Below are positions 1 to 6,604 of a stretch of 20,803 nt of DNA, one piece after another. The notes under the pieces were generated by a model. It made no database searches, was not told where the DNA came from, and saw only the letters and a list, made by a program, of their open reading frames with translations. The position numbers and the translations under genes are program-made. Origin of the DNA: Janthinobacterium sp. (lineage in GTDB: Bacteria > Pseudomonadota > Gammaproteobacteria > Burkholderiales > Burkholderiaceae_D); NCBI GenBank assembly GCA_003482555.1, contig DMYQ01000187.1, positions 1 through 20,803 on the forward strand, given 5' to 3'. Each line of letters begins with the position of its first letter. Within the stretch, counting starts at the first letter, position 1.

Positions 1-530
1 CTGTATTGGTGGGCGGCGTTCTCTACAAGGCACGAGACAAGTTGCCTGATATCGTCGCCTCGATTCGTAGCCTGAAATACAAGGGCGTCGAAATGGCATT
101 CGGTAGCGAAGTGAAAGCAGTCGCTGTGGTCATGCAGCAAGTTTTGCCGGCATCTGAAGCGGTCGCCTTAGAGTCTAATAATATCGAAGCCAGCATCCAG
201 CAGCACGTGCAACAGGTTGCGGGCTTCTCGCCGCGCGGTGCCATTCTCGAAGCATGGTTAAGAATCGAGACAGCTGCCGTCGACATTATGGTAAAAATGA
301 ATCTAGGTGCGAAAATGAAATATCCCAGTTCACTATGGCTGCGGAATATTTTGCTTCAGGAGAAAATATTGAATAAGCGCCAAGCTGATGCGTTCGAGAG
401 TCTGCGCAGACTTAGAAACGAGGTTGTGCATGTCGCCGACCGTCAATTTACCCCTGAGGTTGTCAGTGATTACCTTGAGGCGGCGACATCTATGGCGCTT
501 TACCTAGAAAAATTTCTTGCCGAGCAATAG
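1..530 (+). CDS. Partial HEPN-like protein, C-terminal part (5' end outside window)
   Basis: The reading frame is open at the left edge (codons in register from position 3) and ends with TAG at 528-530, so this is the 3' part of a longer gene; the TTG at position 6 is probably internal. The visible part of about 174 residues starts with a basic juxtamembrane-like stretch (SIRSLKYKGVEMAFG). In proteins of this style such a stretch often follows an N-terminal membrane helix, so a membrane anchor may lie upstream of the window. The C-terminal half is helical and contains RNEVVH (coding about 414-431), an R-x4-H motif like that of HEPN domains and DUF4145-like proteins. HEPN domains are RNases or nucleotide-binding helpers in many defence and toxin systems. 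Exact family and function are not recognised. The base composition is less GC-rich than the core genes to the right. Confidence 0.6.
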   Translation, partial: VLVGGVLYKARDKLPDIVASIRSLKYKGVEMAFGSEVKAVAVVMQQVLPASEAVALESNNIEASIQQHVQQVAGFSPRGAILEAWLRIETAAVDIMVKMNLGAKMKYPSSLWLRNILLQEKILNKRQADAFESLRRLRNEVVHVADRQFTPEVVSDYLEAATSMALYLEKFLAEQ

Positions 531-642
531 GTGCCACGGCCGTAAAATTTTCACTTCGGATGCGAGCGCATATCGGGAGTACTGCTTGTGCATAGTATGA
601 AGTCCGCATTGGGTAACTCATGGGTGAATGTTGCAGGGATGA

Positions 643-664
643 GCCGGCAATAATGTTTGCCGGC
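643..664. repeat. Perfect hairpin, 8-bp stem, 6-nt loop
   Basis: GCCGGCAA at 643-650 is the reverse complement of TTGCCGGC at 657-664, with loop TAATGT. No T-run follows on either strand, so it is not a standard intrinsic terminator, although it lies where converging transcripts would end. Confidence 0.5.
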
Positions 665-700
665 CGTCGTCATCAGCCACAGTCAGAAGCCCAAGCACCG

Positions 701-759
701 GGCCCCCGCGACGTTCGTTTTGGATGCGGGCAAAAACGGACGTGCTGGCGTTGGGGGCC
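701..759. other. Two-part stem-loop, possible structured RNA or element remnant
   Basis: An outer 7-bp stem (GGCCCCC 701-707 with GGGGGCC 753-759) encloses an inner 11-bp stem (711-721 with 733-743, one G-U pair when read as plus-strand RNA). The inner loop is 722-732, and the internal loop is asymmetric, 3 nt on one side and 9 nt on the other. An outer ACCG/CGGT pairing (697-700 with 768-771) could extend it past a bulge. Function is unknown; it could be a non-coding RNA, the end of a small mobile element or chance in a GC-rich stretch. Confidence 0.35.
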
Positions 760-900
760 AGAGACCTCGGTCGAGGGTGCGGTAGGGCGAAAGCAACAAT
801 CGCTTGCCCGCATGTATGAGATGTTTCGAGCAAGTATTTTAGGCGTGGTAAAGCAGTTGGATAAAAATGGACTCATCCTTACCAATCGGCGCCGAAGTGT

Positions 901-2337
901 TTAAAAAAATGGGTCTTGTAACGATTGTTTGAGAAGTTCGCAATCATCCTTATTCAGCTTACCGAAATCAAAATTTTCCATAAATACTTTTCGCGCAATG
1001 CTGAGAGGGTTTTCTTCAGTTGGTTGGAGGTTATTGGCAACTCCCCACAAACTAATAAATTTATCTTTTTGTAGCTTATAGGCGACGTAATTCGCTAAGT
1101 CTGCCACGTTTACTTTTTCAGCCGTTGCGACCGAAATCACTGAGCTCTTTATGCGAACAACTTGCCCGCCAGCCTGCGATACGACCAGGTCATACAAACG
1201 CTGCGCGCGCCCGGAAAATAAAACATCCCCCGCCAGGTTGTTAGCATGATGCTCATCATCAGAGTCCCGGCGTTCAGCATCTGTTGCTTCTCCAGCCACA
1301 AGTTCCAAAGTATGTAATTCAGGGCTTTCACCAGCATGGTGAATTTCGTGCAGCAAATCGAACGCCCAACGTGAGGAATATTGCATGCTTTGTTTTAGAA
1401 CAATTACATTGCGATATTCAAATCGCCAGCAGACTCCGTGGAAATGTATAGGGTCTGACAAAGGAAGAACAGGAATTCCCATTGCCCACGCACCGCGCAG
1501 AATGGTTTCAAAATCAGGACTCTTTGAGCCGCAGAGCACTTCCTTTAATTCAGTCCAATTTTCAGGAATAGTTTTTAGGGGGAGATGTCGGGTTGCGCTG
1601 GAAACTATTTCAGCTAAATAATGAGCGTACACAGCATAAGCCGTGACCTTTGTTTTATCGGCATTTTGTGGAATTTTAAAACGTGCGCCAGCACTCGCCG
1701 TTTTGAAACGATCATCCGAGAAAATTACTCCGTTGGCGGCAACTCGCATGCCGTATATCTTATATAGACGGCCAGCAGCAGCCCCTAGCAAGTCTGCATC
1801 GGAAAACGTGCCTAACCTATATTGTGCATCATTAGAGGCTAATCTTGCCTTTAAAAAATTCTTATCAATTCCATGACTCTTTAACGCTGAGATAGCACTC
1901 TTCGGCTTAGATGGGAGTTCAATATGCTCAGAAATATTTAACTCAAGTGCTTTGGCGATTTCAACTAATTTTACAAATCCGACGTTCTCATAGTCTTCTT
2001 GTTCCCAACGTTGAATTTGCTGAGGTTTGACATTTATAAGAACCGCTAATTGCTTTTGTGTCAGGCCTTGTGCAATTCGGGCTTTTATCAATCCAAGAGG
2101 AAGCTCTTCCAGACCAACCAGGCACAGCGACTCGACTTTTCCATCCCTGAGTGCTTCATACTCTTCAATCTCGGTTAGTAGCGTGTTTAGCTGACTTTCT
2201 ATACCATCAAACTGTGCTTTAAACATCAACGGGTCAACATCATTGGGGCATTCTTCTTCTTTGAGGCGTGCCAACGCATCGGTAAACATTACCACGTTAT
2301 TTTTAGTTAAACTATATTGTCGTTGGTTCTTTATCAT
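901..2337 (-). CDS. XRE-type HTH regulator with C-terminal ImmA/IrrE metallopeptidase domain
   Basis: This 478-residue protein joins an N-terminal region (1-75, starting MIKNQRQYSLTK, with predicted helices), an XRE/Cro helix-turn-helix at about 81-135 (LTQKQLAVLINVKPQQIQRW) and an ImmA/IrrE-type zinc peptidase domain at about 275-375. The zinc motif is HEIHH at 330-334, with a likely further ligand in EHHANNLAGDVLF (362-374). ImmA/IrrE proteins often cleave a cognate repressor or serve as the antitoxin/regulatory partner in toxin-antitoxin and phage modules. The ATG at 2337 is chosen because it forms an ATGA overlap with the stop of the upstream gene (stop 2336-2334), implying translational coupling; a longer frame from 2388 would run into that gene. 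Base composition is AT-richer than the core genome, suggesting acquisition. The domain call is firm; the biological target is unknown. Confidence 0.85.
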   Translation of the reverse strand: MIKNQRQYSLTKNNVVMFTDALARLKEEECPNDVDPLMFKAQFDGIESQLNTLLTEIEEYEALRDGKVESLCLVGLEELPLGLIKARIAQGLTQKQLAVLINVKPQQIQRWEQEDYENVGFVKLVEIAKALELNISEHIELPSKPKSAISALKSHGIDKNFLKARLASNDAQYRLGTFSDADLLGAAAGRLYKIYGMRVAANGVIFSDDRFKTASAGARFKIPQNADKTKVTAYAVYAHYLAEIVSSATRHLPLKTIPENWTELKEVLCGSKSPDFETILRGAWAMGIPVLPLSDPIHFHGVCWRFEYRNVIVLKQSMQYSSRWAFDLLHEIHHAGESPELHTLELVAGEATDAERRDSDDEHHANNLAGDVLFSGRAQRLYDLVVSQAGGQVVRIKSSVISVATAEKVNVADLANYVAYKLQKDKFISLWGVANNLQPTEENPLSIARKVFMENFDFGKLNKDDCELLKQSLQDPFF

Positions 2338-2780
2338 GGAAGAGTTCCGAGGTCTAACTTCACTATGCCTTTTATTTTTCCTGTGCATTTTTCTGTTTGG
2401 AAAAACTTAAGGTATGGCGGTCCAAGCAGTCCAGCGGCACTTGATTCCGCAACAAAGACTTCGCCTTTAAATTTGTTCTTTTGGGCGGCTCTATTATTAG
2501 AGAAATCAAGTAATACGGGATCGAGTTGAGCTCCTACTACACCTACTCGGCTGTAACATGCATCCCAGTCGCCAGGATTCTTTTTTGCAGTTACAAAGCT
2601 ACCGTCAAGATAAAGATATTTCACGCCAGCGTTTCTTAAAGAACGGCAGGCTTCTAAGAGTCCGACAAGAAGAGCTTTGCGTCCAGCGGTATTGGCGAAA
2701 CGCACACTCACCTCAGCCCAAGTTGCTTCGTGTTCGCCTGCCGGGAGCAAGCCGTTAATTTTCTTGAAGTCTGGAAGCAT
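2334..2780 (-). CDS. DUF6932-like nucleotidyltransferase-fold protein
   Basis: This protein of 148 residues has the pattern of a minimal nucleotidyltransferase: YLDGSF (G60, S61) followed ten residues later by D71-W-D73, the GS...DxD signature of polymerase-beta-like enzymes. A possible third carboxylate is D143 in the C-terminal strand KGIVKLDL. The N-terminal LLPAGEHEATWAEV resembles the opening of DUF6932 proteins (recognised from memory, not searched). I chose the ATG at 2780 because the family normally starts close to this motif and AGG stands 7 nt upstream; an in-frame ATG at 2837 would add 19 residues but has a weak ribosome site. The gene is first in an operon with the HTH-ImmA/IrrE gene (4-bp overlap). 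By analogy with MNT and AbiEii proteins it could be a nucleotidylating toxin or antitoxin, which is inference only. Confidence 0.7.
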   Translation of the reverse strand: MLPDFKKINGLLPAGEHEATWAEVSVRFANTAGRKALLVGLLEACRSLRNAGVKYLYLDGSFVTAKKNPGDWDACYSRVGVVGAQLDPVLLDFSNNRAAQKNKFKGEVFVAESSAAGLLGPPYLKFFQTEKCTGKIKGIVKLDLGTLP

Positions 2781-2858
2781 TAGACAACCTGTATGTTGTG
2801 TTGTGCGGTGTGAGATGTCAAGCACGATTTCACGCATTTTCTTGGCATGCTTGCATGG

Positions 2859-2872
2859 TGCCTACATAGGCA
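2859..2872. promoter_or_regulatory. Palindrome upstream of the DUF6932/ImmA operon, possible operator
   Basis: TGCCTA (2859-2864) and TAGGCA (2867-2872) are perfect inverted arms around a CA centre. They lie between the tRNA terminator and the first gene of the operon, and overlap a −10-like TTTAAT (2877-2872, minus strand). A promoter-embedded palindrome is what an autoregulating HTH protein such as the downstream gene product would use. No good −35 was found, so this remains a suggestion. Confidence 0.3.
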
Positions 2873-2892
2873 TTAAATGTGCCCAAGGATGG

Positions 2893-2925
2893 AAAAAAGG
2901 GTTACATGCTGGAAGCATGTAACCC
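2893..2925 (-). terminator. Intrinsic terminator of tRNA-Thr
   Basis: Read on the minus strand, a perfect 12-bp stem (2925-2914 with 2910-2899, 3-nt loop) is followed directly by six T residues (2898-2893). It starts 20 nt after the CCA end of the tRNA, so it is a textbook Rho-independent terminator for that transcript and insulates the accessory operon downstream. Confidence 0.9.
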
Positions 2926-2945
2926 TCTGATTTTCCTGCTAATTC

Positions 2946-3021
<76 letters not shown>

Positions 3022-3039
3022 GAAACTTGTGCGTTGCGA

Positions 3040-3045
3040 ATTATA
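3040..3045 (-). promoter_or_regulatory. −10 box for tRNA-Thr
   Basis: A perfect TATAAT on the minus strand lies just after the sspB stop codon and 19 nt before the mature 5' end of tRNA-Thr, a suitable distance for a short leader. The −35 region would fall inside the sspB 3' end and shows no good consensus match, so the tRNA may also be co-transcribed from sspB. Confidence 0.5.
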
Positions 3046-3047
3046 CT

Positions 3048-3572
3048 CTACTTGATGCGGGTTAGGGTGGGGCGGCCACCTTTTTTCGGCGGTTCATTGT
3101 CGTCGCCCGGGGTGGCGGCTTGGGCCGGACGGGTGTCCGACTGGCTGCTCGGCACCGAGGCCAGGGCCGGCGCGGCCGAAATCGGGCTGACGGTGGCGCC
3201 CACTTCGGCGCTGCCCGACGTCGGGCTGTCGGTCGGCTTGGCGGAGGGATCGAAGCTGGCCAGTTGCGGCTCGAACGCCATGCCCTGGCCGTTTTCGTTG
3301 GCGTAGATCGCCATCACATTGTCGACAGGGACGTAGATTTCGCGCGAGACGCCGCCGAAACGGGCGTGGAAGCGGACGCAGTCGTTGTCCATCTTCAAGC
3401 CGCTGGTGGCGCCGAAACTGATGTTGAGGACGATTTCGCCCTTCTTCACATATTCCATCGGCACGGTGGTGCCGGCGTCGACCTTGACCGCGAGGTAGGG
3501 CGTGTAACCGCTGTCGGTGCACCATTCGTAGATGGCGCGCAGCATATAGGGTTTGGTTGAGATTTCAGGCAT
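3048..3572 (-). CDS. sspB: ClpXP protease specificity-enhancing factor SspB
   Basis: SspB is the adaptor that binds ssrA-tagged and other substrates and delivers them to ClpXP in the cytoplasm. The 174-residue protein shows the conserved peptide-binding core at about 1-110, with the typical N-terminus STKPYMLRAIYEWCTDSG, the strand GEIVLNISFGATSGLKMDND and the segment FGGVSREIYVPVDNVMAIYA. A Pro/Ser/Ala-rich flexible linker (about 110-160) leads to a C-terminal KKGGRPTLTRIK, which matches the ClpX-binding XB tail (E. coli ends RGGRPALRVVK). Core and tail are both intact, so it should be functional. It follows sspA by 100 bp on the same strand, the usual sspAB operon. The ATG start is supported by the alignment of the N-terminus to the family. 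Confidence 0.97.
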   Translation of the reverse strand: MPEISTKPYMLRAIYEWCTDSGYTPYLAVKVDAGTTVPMEYVKKGEIVLNISFGATSGLKMDNDCVRFHARFGGVSREIYVPVDNVMAIYANENGQGMAFEPQLASFDPSAKPTDSPTSGSAEVGATVSPISAAPALASVPSSQSDTRPAQAATPGDDNEPPKKGGRPTLTRIK

Positions 3573-3590
3573 GATCTGGACAGTGGAACC

Positions 3591-3623
3591 GGCCTCCCCG
3601 CGCCACTGCGGGCGGGGAAGGCC
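3591..3623 (-). repeat. Intercistronic hairpin between sspA and sspB
   Basis: GGCCT-CCCCGC (3591-3601) pairs with GCGGGG-A-AGGCC (3612-3623), giving an 11-bp stem with one bulged A. No T-run follows, so it is more likely an mRNA-stability or processing structure, or a REP-like repeat, than a terminator. A similar hairpin occurs at 12515-12541. Confidence 0.5.
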
Positions 3624-3672
3624 GATACATCAAACATCGAGTAAACAACTTCAAGCGAGCGGCGGCGTCGAA

Positions 3673-4284
3673 TTAACGGCGCATCACCTTTTCCGAAGGC
3701 GTCAGCGCTTCGATGTAGGCGGGACGCGAGAAGATGCGTTCGGCGTATTTCATCAGCGGCGCGGCCGTCTTCGACAATTCGATGCCGTAGTGATCCAGGC
3801 GCCACAGCAGCGGGGCGACGGCCACGTCGAGCATCGAGAATTCGTCGCCCAGCATGTACTTGTTTTTCAGGAACAGGGGCGCCAGCGTCGTCAAGCGGTC
3901 GCGGATTTCCGCGCGCGCCTTGTCGTGGCTCTTGTCGTTGCCCTTGGCCCGTTCGCTTTCCAGCACGTGCACGTGGACGAACAATTCTTTTTCGAAATTG
4001 AACAGCATCAGGCGGGCGCGCGCGCGCATCAGCGGATCGGCCGGCATCAGTTGCGGATGCGGGAAGCGCTCGTCGATATATTCATTGATGATATTCGATT
4101 CGTACAGAATCAGTTCGCGCTCGACCAGGATGGGTACCTGACCGTAGGGATTCATGGTCGAGATATCTTCCGGCTTGTTGAACAAGTCGACGTCGCGCAC
4201 TTCGAAGTCCATGCCTTTTTCAAACAGGACCAGGCGGCAGCGTTGCGAGAAGGGGCAGGTTGTGCCCGAGTAGAGAACCATCAT
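3673..4284 (-). CDS. sspA: Stringent starvation protein A (GST-fold)
   Basis: SspA is a glutathione S-transferase-fold protein that binds RNA polymerase and helps stress and stationary-phase gene expression. The 203-residue product has an N-terminal thioredoxin-like domain (about 1-80: LYSGTTCPFSQRCRLVLFEKG, then NPYGQVPILVERELILYES with the cis-Pro of GST folds) and an all-helical C-terminal domain (about 85-203). Length and order with sspB are typical. Two adjacent ATG codons could start translation; AAGGAA lies about 9 nt upstream of the first. It follows petC by 109 bp on the same strand, a linkage common in betaproteobacteria. In some annotations such proteins are simply called glutathione S-transferase N-terminal domain proteins, but the sspB neighbour supports SspA. 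Confidence 0.95.
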   Translation of the reverse strand: MMVLYSGTTCPFSQRCRLVLFEKGMDFEVRDVDLFNKPEDISTMNPYGQVPILVERELILYESNIINEYIDERFPHPQLMPADPLMRARARLMLFNFEKELFVHVHVLESERAKGNDKSHDKARAEIRDRLTTLAPLFLKNKYMLGDEFSMLDVAVAPLLWRLDHYGIELSKTAAPLMKYAERIFSRPAYIEALTPSEKVMRR

Positions 4285-4308
4285 TTTTATAGTTCCTTAG
4301 AAACAAAG

Positions 4309-4335
4309 GGGGTGAAGCCGCGAACGGATCACCCC
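4309..4335 (-). terminator. Possible terminator or attenuator between petC and sspA
   Basis: On the minus strand GGGGTGA (complement of 4335-4329) pairs with the complement of GGGGTGA (4315-4309), 7 bp with a 13-nt loop, followed after a further CC by TTTGTTT. This resembles a weak intrinsic terminator placed just before the sspA ribosome site, so it may reduce rather than stop read-through from petABC. Confidence 0.4.
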
Positions 4336-4341
4336 GAAACC

Positions 4342-4363
4342 GTCACCCGACTAAGCGGGTGAC
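4342..4363 (-). repeat. Perfect hairpin downstream of petC
   Basis: GTCACCCG (4342-4349) is the reverse complement of CGGGTGAC (4356-4363), with a 6-nt loop ACTAAG. It lies 31 bp after the petC stop and just before the weak terminator-like stem at 4309-4335; the two together may protect the 3' end of petABC mRNA. Confidence 0.5.
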
Positions 4364-4393
4364 GCAAAACGCATGCGCCAAATCCGCACGCTC

Positions 4394-5158
4394 TTATTTG
4401 ACTTCTTTCCAGAACGACGCGTTCAAGCGCCATGCCAGCAGGGCGAAACCGCTCAGGAACAGCAAGACCCAGACGCCCATGCGCTTGCGGGTCGAGCGCG
4501 CCGGTTCCGCCATCCAGTCCATGTATCCGACCAGGTCGGCCACGGCGGTGTCGTATTCCAGCTTGTTCAGCTTGCCCGGCTTGAGCGGCTCGAAACCGCT
4601 GAACTTGTGCTCCATCTTGCCTTCTTCATGGGGATCGGCCGCTTCCACCATCTTCGCGGCCTGGGCGCCTTGCAGCTCCCACAGCACGTGCGGCATGGCC
4701 ACGTTCGGCACCAGCATATTGTTCCAGCCGGTCGGACGGCTGTCGTCCTTGTAGAAGGCGCGCAGGTAAGTGTACAGGTAGTCGGCGCCGCTGCCCGCTT
4801 CGGACGACTTGGCGCGCGCGATCACCGACAGATCCGGCGGCACCACGCCGAACCATGCTTTCGCATCTTTCGGGTTGAGCGCCGTCGTCATCATGTCGCC
4901 GACTTTTTCGCCGGTGAACAAGAGGTTGGCCTTGATCTGGTCTTCGTTCAAGCCCAGATCTCTCAGGCGGTTGTAGCGCATCGACGAGGCGGCGTGGCAG
5001 TTCAAGCAATAATTGACGAACAGCTTGGCGCCGTGCTGCAGGGCGGCCATGTCGGTCGAACGGTCGGGCGCTTTGTCGAGCGGAAAACCGCCTTCGTTTG
5101 CCATTGCCAGCGCCGGCACCAGTGCCAGGATGGCAAGCAGTTTTTTCGGGAAATTCAT
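4394..5158 (-). CDS. petC: Cytochrome c1, bc1 complex subunit
   Basis: Cytochrome c1 carries electrons from the Rieske centre to soluble cytochrome c in the periplasm. The 254-residue protein begins with a signal peptide (1-20, cleavage near AMA|NEGG). It has the covalent haem site CLNCH (C51, C54, H55), and a likely axial Met in PNVAMPH (M155). A C-terminal membrane anchor lies at about 228-245 (MGVWVLLFLSGFALLAW), followed by a basic tail. AGGA lies about 8 nt before the ATG. It is the third gene of the petABC operon, separated from petB by only 30 bp. It needs the c-type cytochrome maturation system, which is not in this window. All expected features are present. Confidence 0.97.
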   Translation of the reverse strand: MNFPKKLLAILALVPALAMANEGGFPLDKAPDRSTDMAALQHGAKLFVNYCLNCHAASSMRYNRLRDLGLNEDQIKANLLFTGEKVGDMMTTALNPKDAKAWFGVVPPDLSVIARAKSSEAGSGADYLYTYLRAFYKDDSRPTGWNNMLVPNVAMPHVLWELQGAQAAKMVEAADPHEEGKMEHKFSGFEPLKPGKLNKLEYDTAVADLVGYMDWMAEPARSTRKRMGVWVLLFLSGFALLAWRLNASFWKEVK

Positions 5159-5188
5159 GTGATGTCCTTTGAGCTGAGATGTCGTCGA

Positions 5189-6601
5189 TTAGTGTGGATG
5201 AAACGTCACACGGGACGGCACGGTCTTGAACTTGCCCATCGCACTCCACCAAGGCATCAACAAGAAAAAGCTGAAGTAGAACAGGGTGCACACTTGCGAC
5301 ACCAGGGTCTTGGTCTCGGTCGGCGGCTGAGTACCCAGGTAGCCCAGGGTCAGGAAGGAAATCCCGAACAAGATATACACATACTTGTGCCAGTCGGGAC
5401 GATAGCGGATCGACTTGACCTTGGAATGATCGAGCCAAGGCAGGCCGGCCAGTATCATGACGGAAGAGCCGAACAGCACCACGCCCCAGAACTTGGCGTC
5501 GAGGATGGCTGGCAGCATGCCGACGATGGCGACCAGGGCGACCGCGGCGATGACGGCCTTGACCGTCGTCGACAGGCGCGCCTTGAGCCAGATGAAGACC
5601 ACGTAGGCGGCGACGGCGCCCATCAGCACGTACATGAAGTCGGCCGTGGTGGCGCGCAACACCGAGTAAAACGGCGTGAAGTACCAGGTCGGGGCGATGT
5701 GCAGCGGCGTTTTCAGGGAATCGGCCGGCAAGAAATTGTTGTACTCGAGGAAGTAACCGCCCATTTCCGGTGCGAAGAAGACCACGGCGCTGAAGATGAC
5801 CAGGAAGATCGAGACGCCGAACAGGTCATGCACGGTGTAGTAAGGGTGCGAAGGGATGGAATCGAGGGGGTGGCCGTCGGCGCCCAGGGTTTCTTTCACT
5901 TCGATGCCGTCGGGATTGCTAGAACCGACTTCGTGCAGCGCGATCAGATGCGCGGCGACCAGGCCCAGCAGAACCAGCGGGATGGCGATCACGTGGAAGG
6001 CGAAGAAGCGGTTCAGGGTGGCGTCGGAAACGACATAGTCACCGCGTATCCACAGCGACAGATCCGGGCCGATGAAGGGAATGGCGCCGAACAGGTTGAC
6101 GATCACTTGCGCGCCCCAGTACGACATCTGGCCCCAAGGCAGCAGGTAGCCGAAGAAGGCTTCCGCCATCAGGCACAGGAAGATGGCGAAGCCGAACAGC
6201 CAGATCAGTTCGCGCGGCTTGCGGTAAGAACCGTACAGCAAGCCCCGCGTCATGTGCAGGTAGACGATGATGAAGAAGGCGGAGGCGCCGGTCGAGTGCA
6301 TATAGCGCACCAGCCAGCCGGCCGGCACTTCGCGCATGATGTATTCGACCGAACCGAAGGCCAGCGCGGCGTCCGGCTTGTAATGCATGGTCAGGAAGAT
6401 GCCGGTGACGATCTGCAAGACCAGCACCAGCATGGCCAGCGAGCCGAAGATGTACCAGAAGTTGAAGTTCTTGGGCGCGTAGTACTTGCCCCATTGGTCG
6501 TTCCACAGCTTGGTCAGCGGAAAGCGGTCGTCGACCCAGCCCAGCGCTTTTTCAGCGACCGGGGCGTCGGCGGGGAACTGGGTTTCTTTAAAAGCGGCCA
6601 T
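5189..6601 (-). CDS. petB: Cytochrome b, bc1 complex subunit
   Basis: Cytochrome b is the membrane core of the bc1 complex, with two haems and the quinol oxidation (Qo) and quinone reduction (Qi) sites. The 470-residue protein has the expected hydrophobic helices. Likely haem ligands are H102 and H116 in the second helix and H203 and H218 in the fourth; 14 residues separate the second pair, rather than the 13 usual in mitochondrial cytochrome b. The Qo-site motif is PTWY at 304-307 instead of PEWY. It starts 3 bp after the petA stop, and the ribosome site (GGTGAGG) lies inside the petA 3' end, so the two are probably translationally coupled. The C-terminal part after about 345 adds further hydrophobic helices typical of longer bacterial forms. 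Confidence 0.97.
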   Translation of the reverse strand: MAAFKETQFPADAPVAEKALGWVDDRFPLTKLWNDQWGKYYAPKNFNFWYIFGSLAMLVLVLQIVTGIFLTMHYKPDAALAFGSVEYIMREVPAGWLVRYMHSTGASAFFIIVYLHMTRGLLYGSYRKPRELIWLFGFAIFLCLMAEAFFGYLLPWGQMSYWGAQVIVNLFGAIPFIGPDLSLWIRGDYVVSDATLNRFFAFHVIAIPLVLLGLVAAHLIALHEVGSSNPDGIEVKETLGADGHPLDSIPSHPYYTVHDLFGVSIFLVIFSAVVFFAPEMGGYFLEYNNFLPADSLKTPLHIAPTWYFTPFYSVLRATTADFMYVLMGAVAAYVVFIWLKARLSTTVKAVIAAVALVAIVGMLPAILDAKFWGVVLFGSSVMILAGLPWLDHSKVKSIRYRPDWHKYVYILFGISFLTLGYLGTQPPTETKTLVSQVCTLFYFSFFLLMPWWSAMGKFKTVPSRVTFHPH

Positions 6602-6604
6602 GAT

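Larger units (their letters stand above)
531..900. other. 370-bp gap without a convincing gene; structured
   Basis: No frame here reads like a real protein. The open frame at 620-904 (94 codons) has odd composition, no recognisable domain and no clear ribosome binding site. What is visible is secondary structure: a perfect 8-bp hairpin at 643-664, and a two-part stem at 701-759 whose inner 11-bp arm contains one G-U pair. The segment is locally GC-rich, unlike the genes on both sides, so it may be a separate insertion or a non-coding element. It separates the plus-strand HEPN-like gene from the 3' end of the minus-strand HTH-ImmA/IrrE gene, so it must hold the ends of two converging transcripts. 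No U-tract terminator was found. Confidence 0.4.

Noticed and set aside
620..904. A 94-codon frame in the gap before the HTH-ImmA/IrrE gene
   Set aside because: No ribosome site, no recognisable domain and a stem-rich sequence; it overlaps the converging stop of the real gene.
2793..2821. TTGACA (2821-2816) with CAACAT 17 bp downstream on the minus strand
   Set aside because: The −35 is perfect, but transcription would begin almost at the chosen DUF6932 start, after the likely ribosome site, and the −10 is poor; probably chance.
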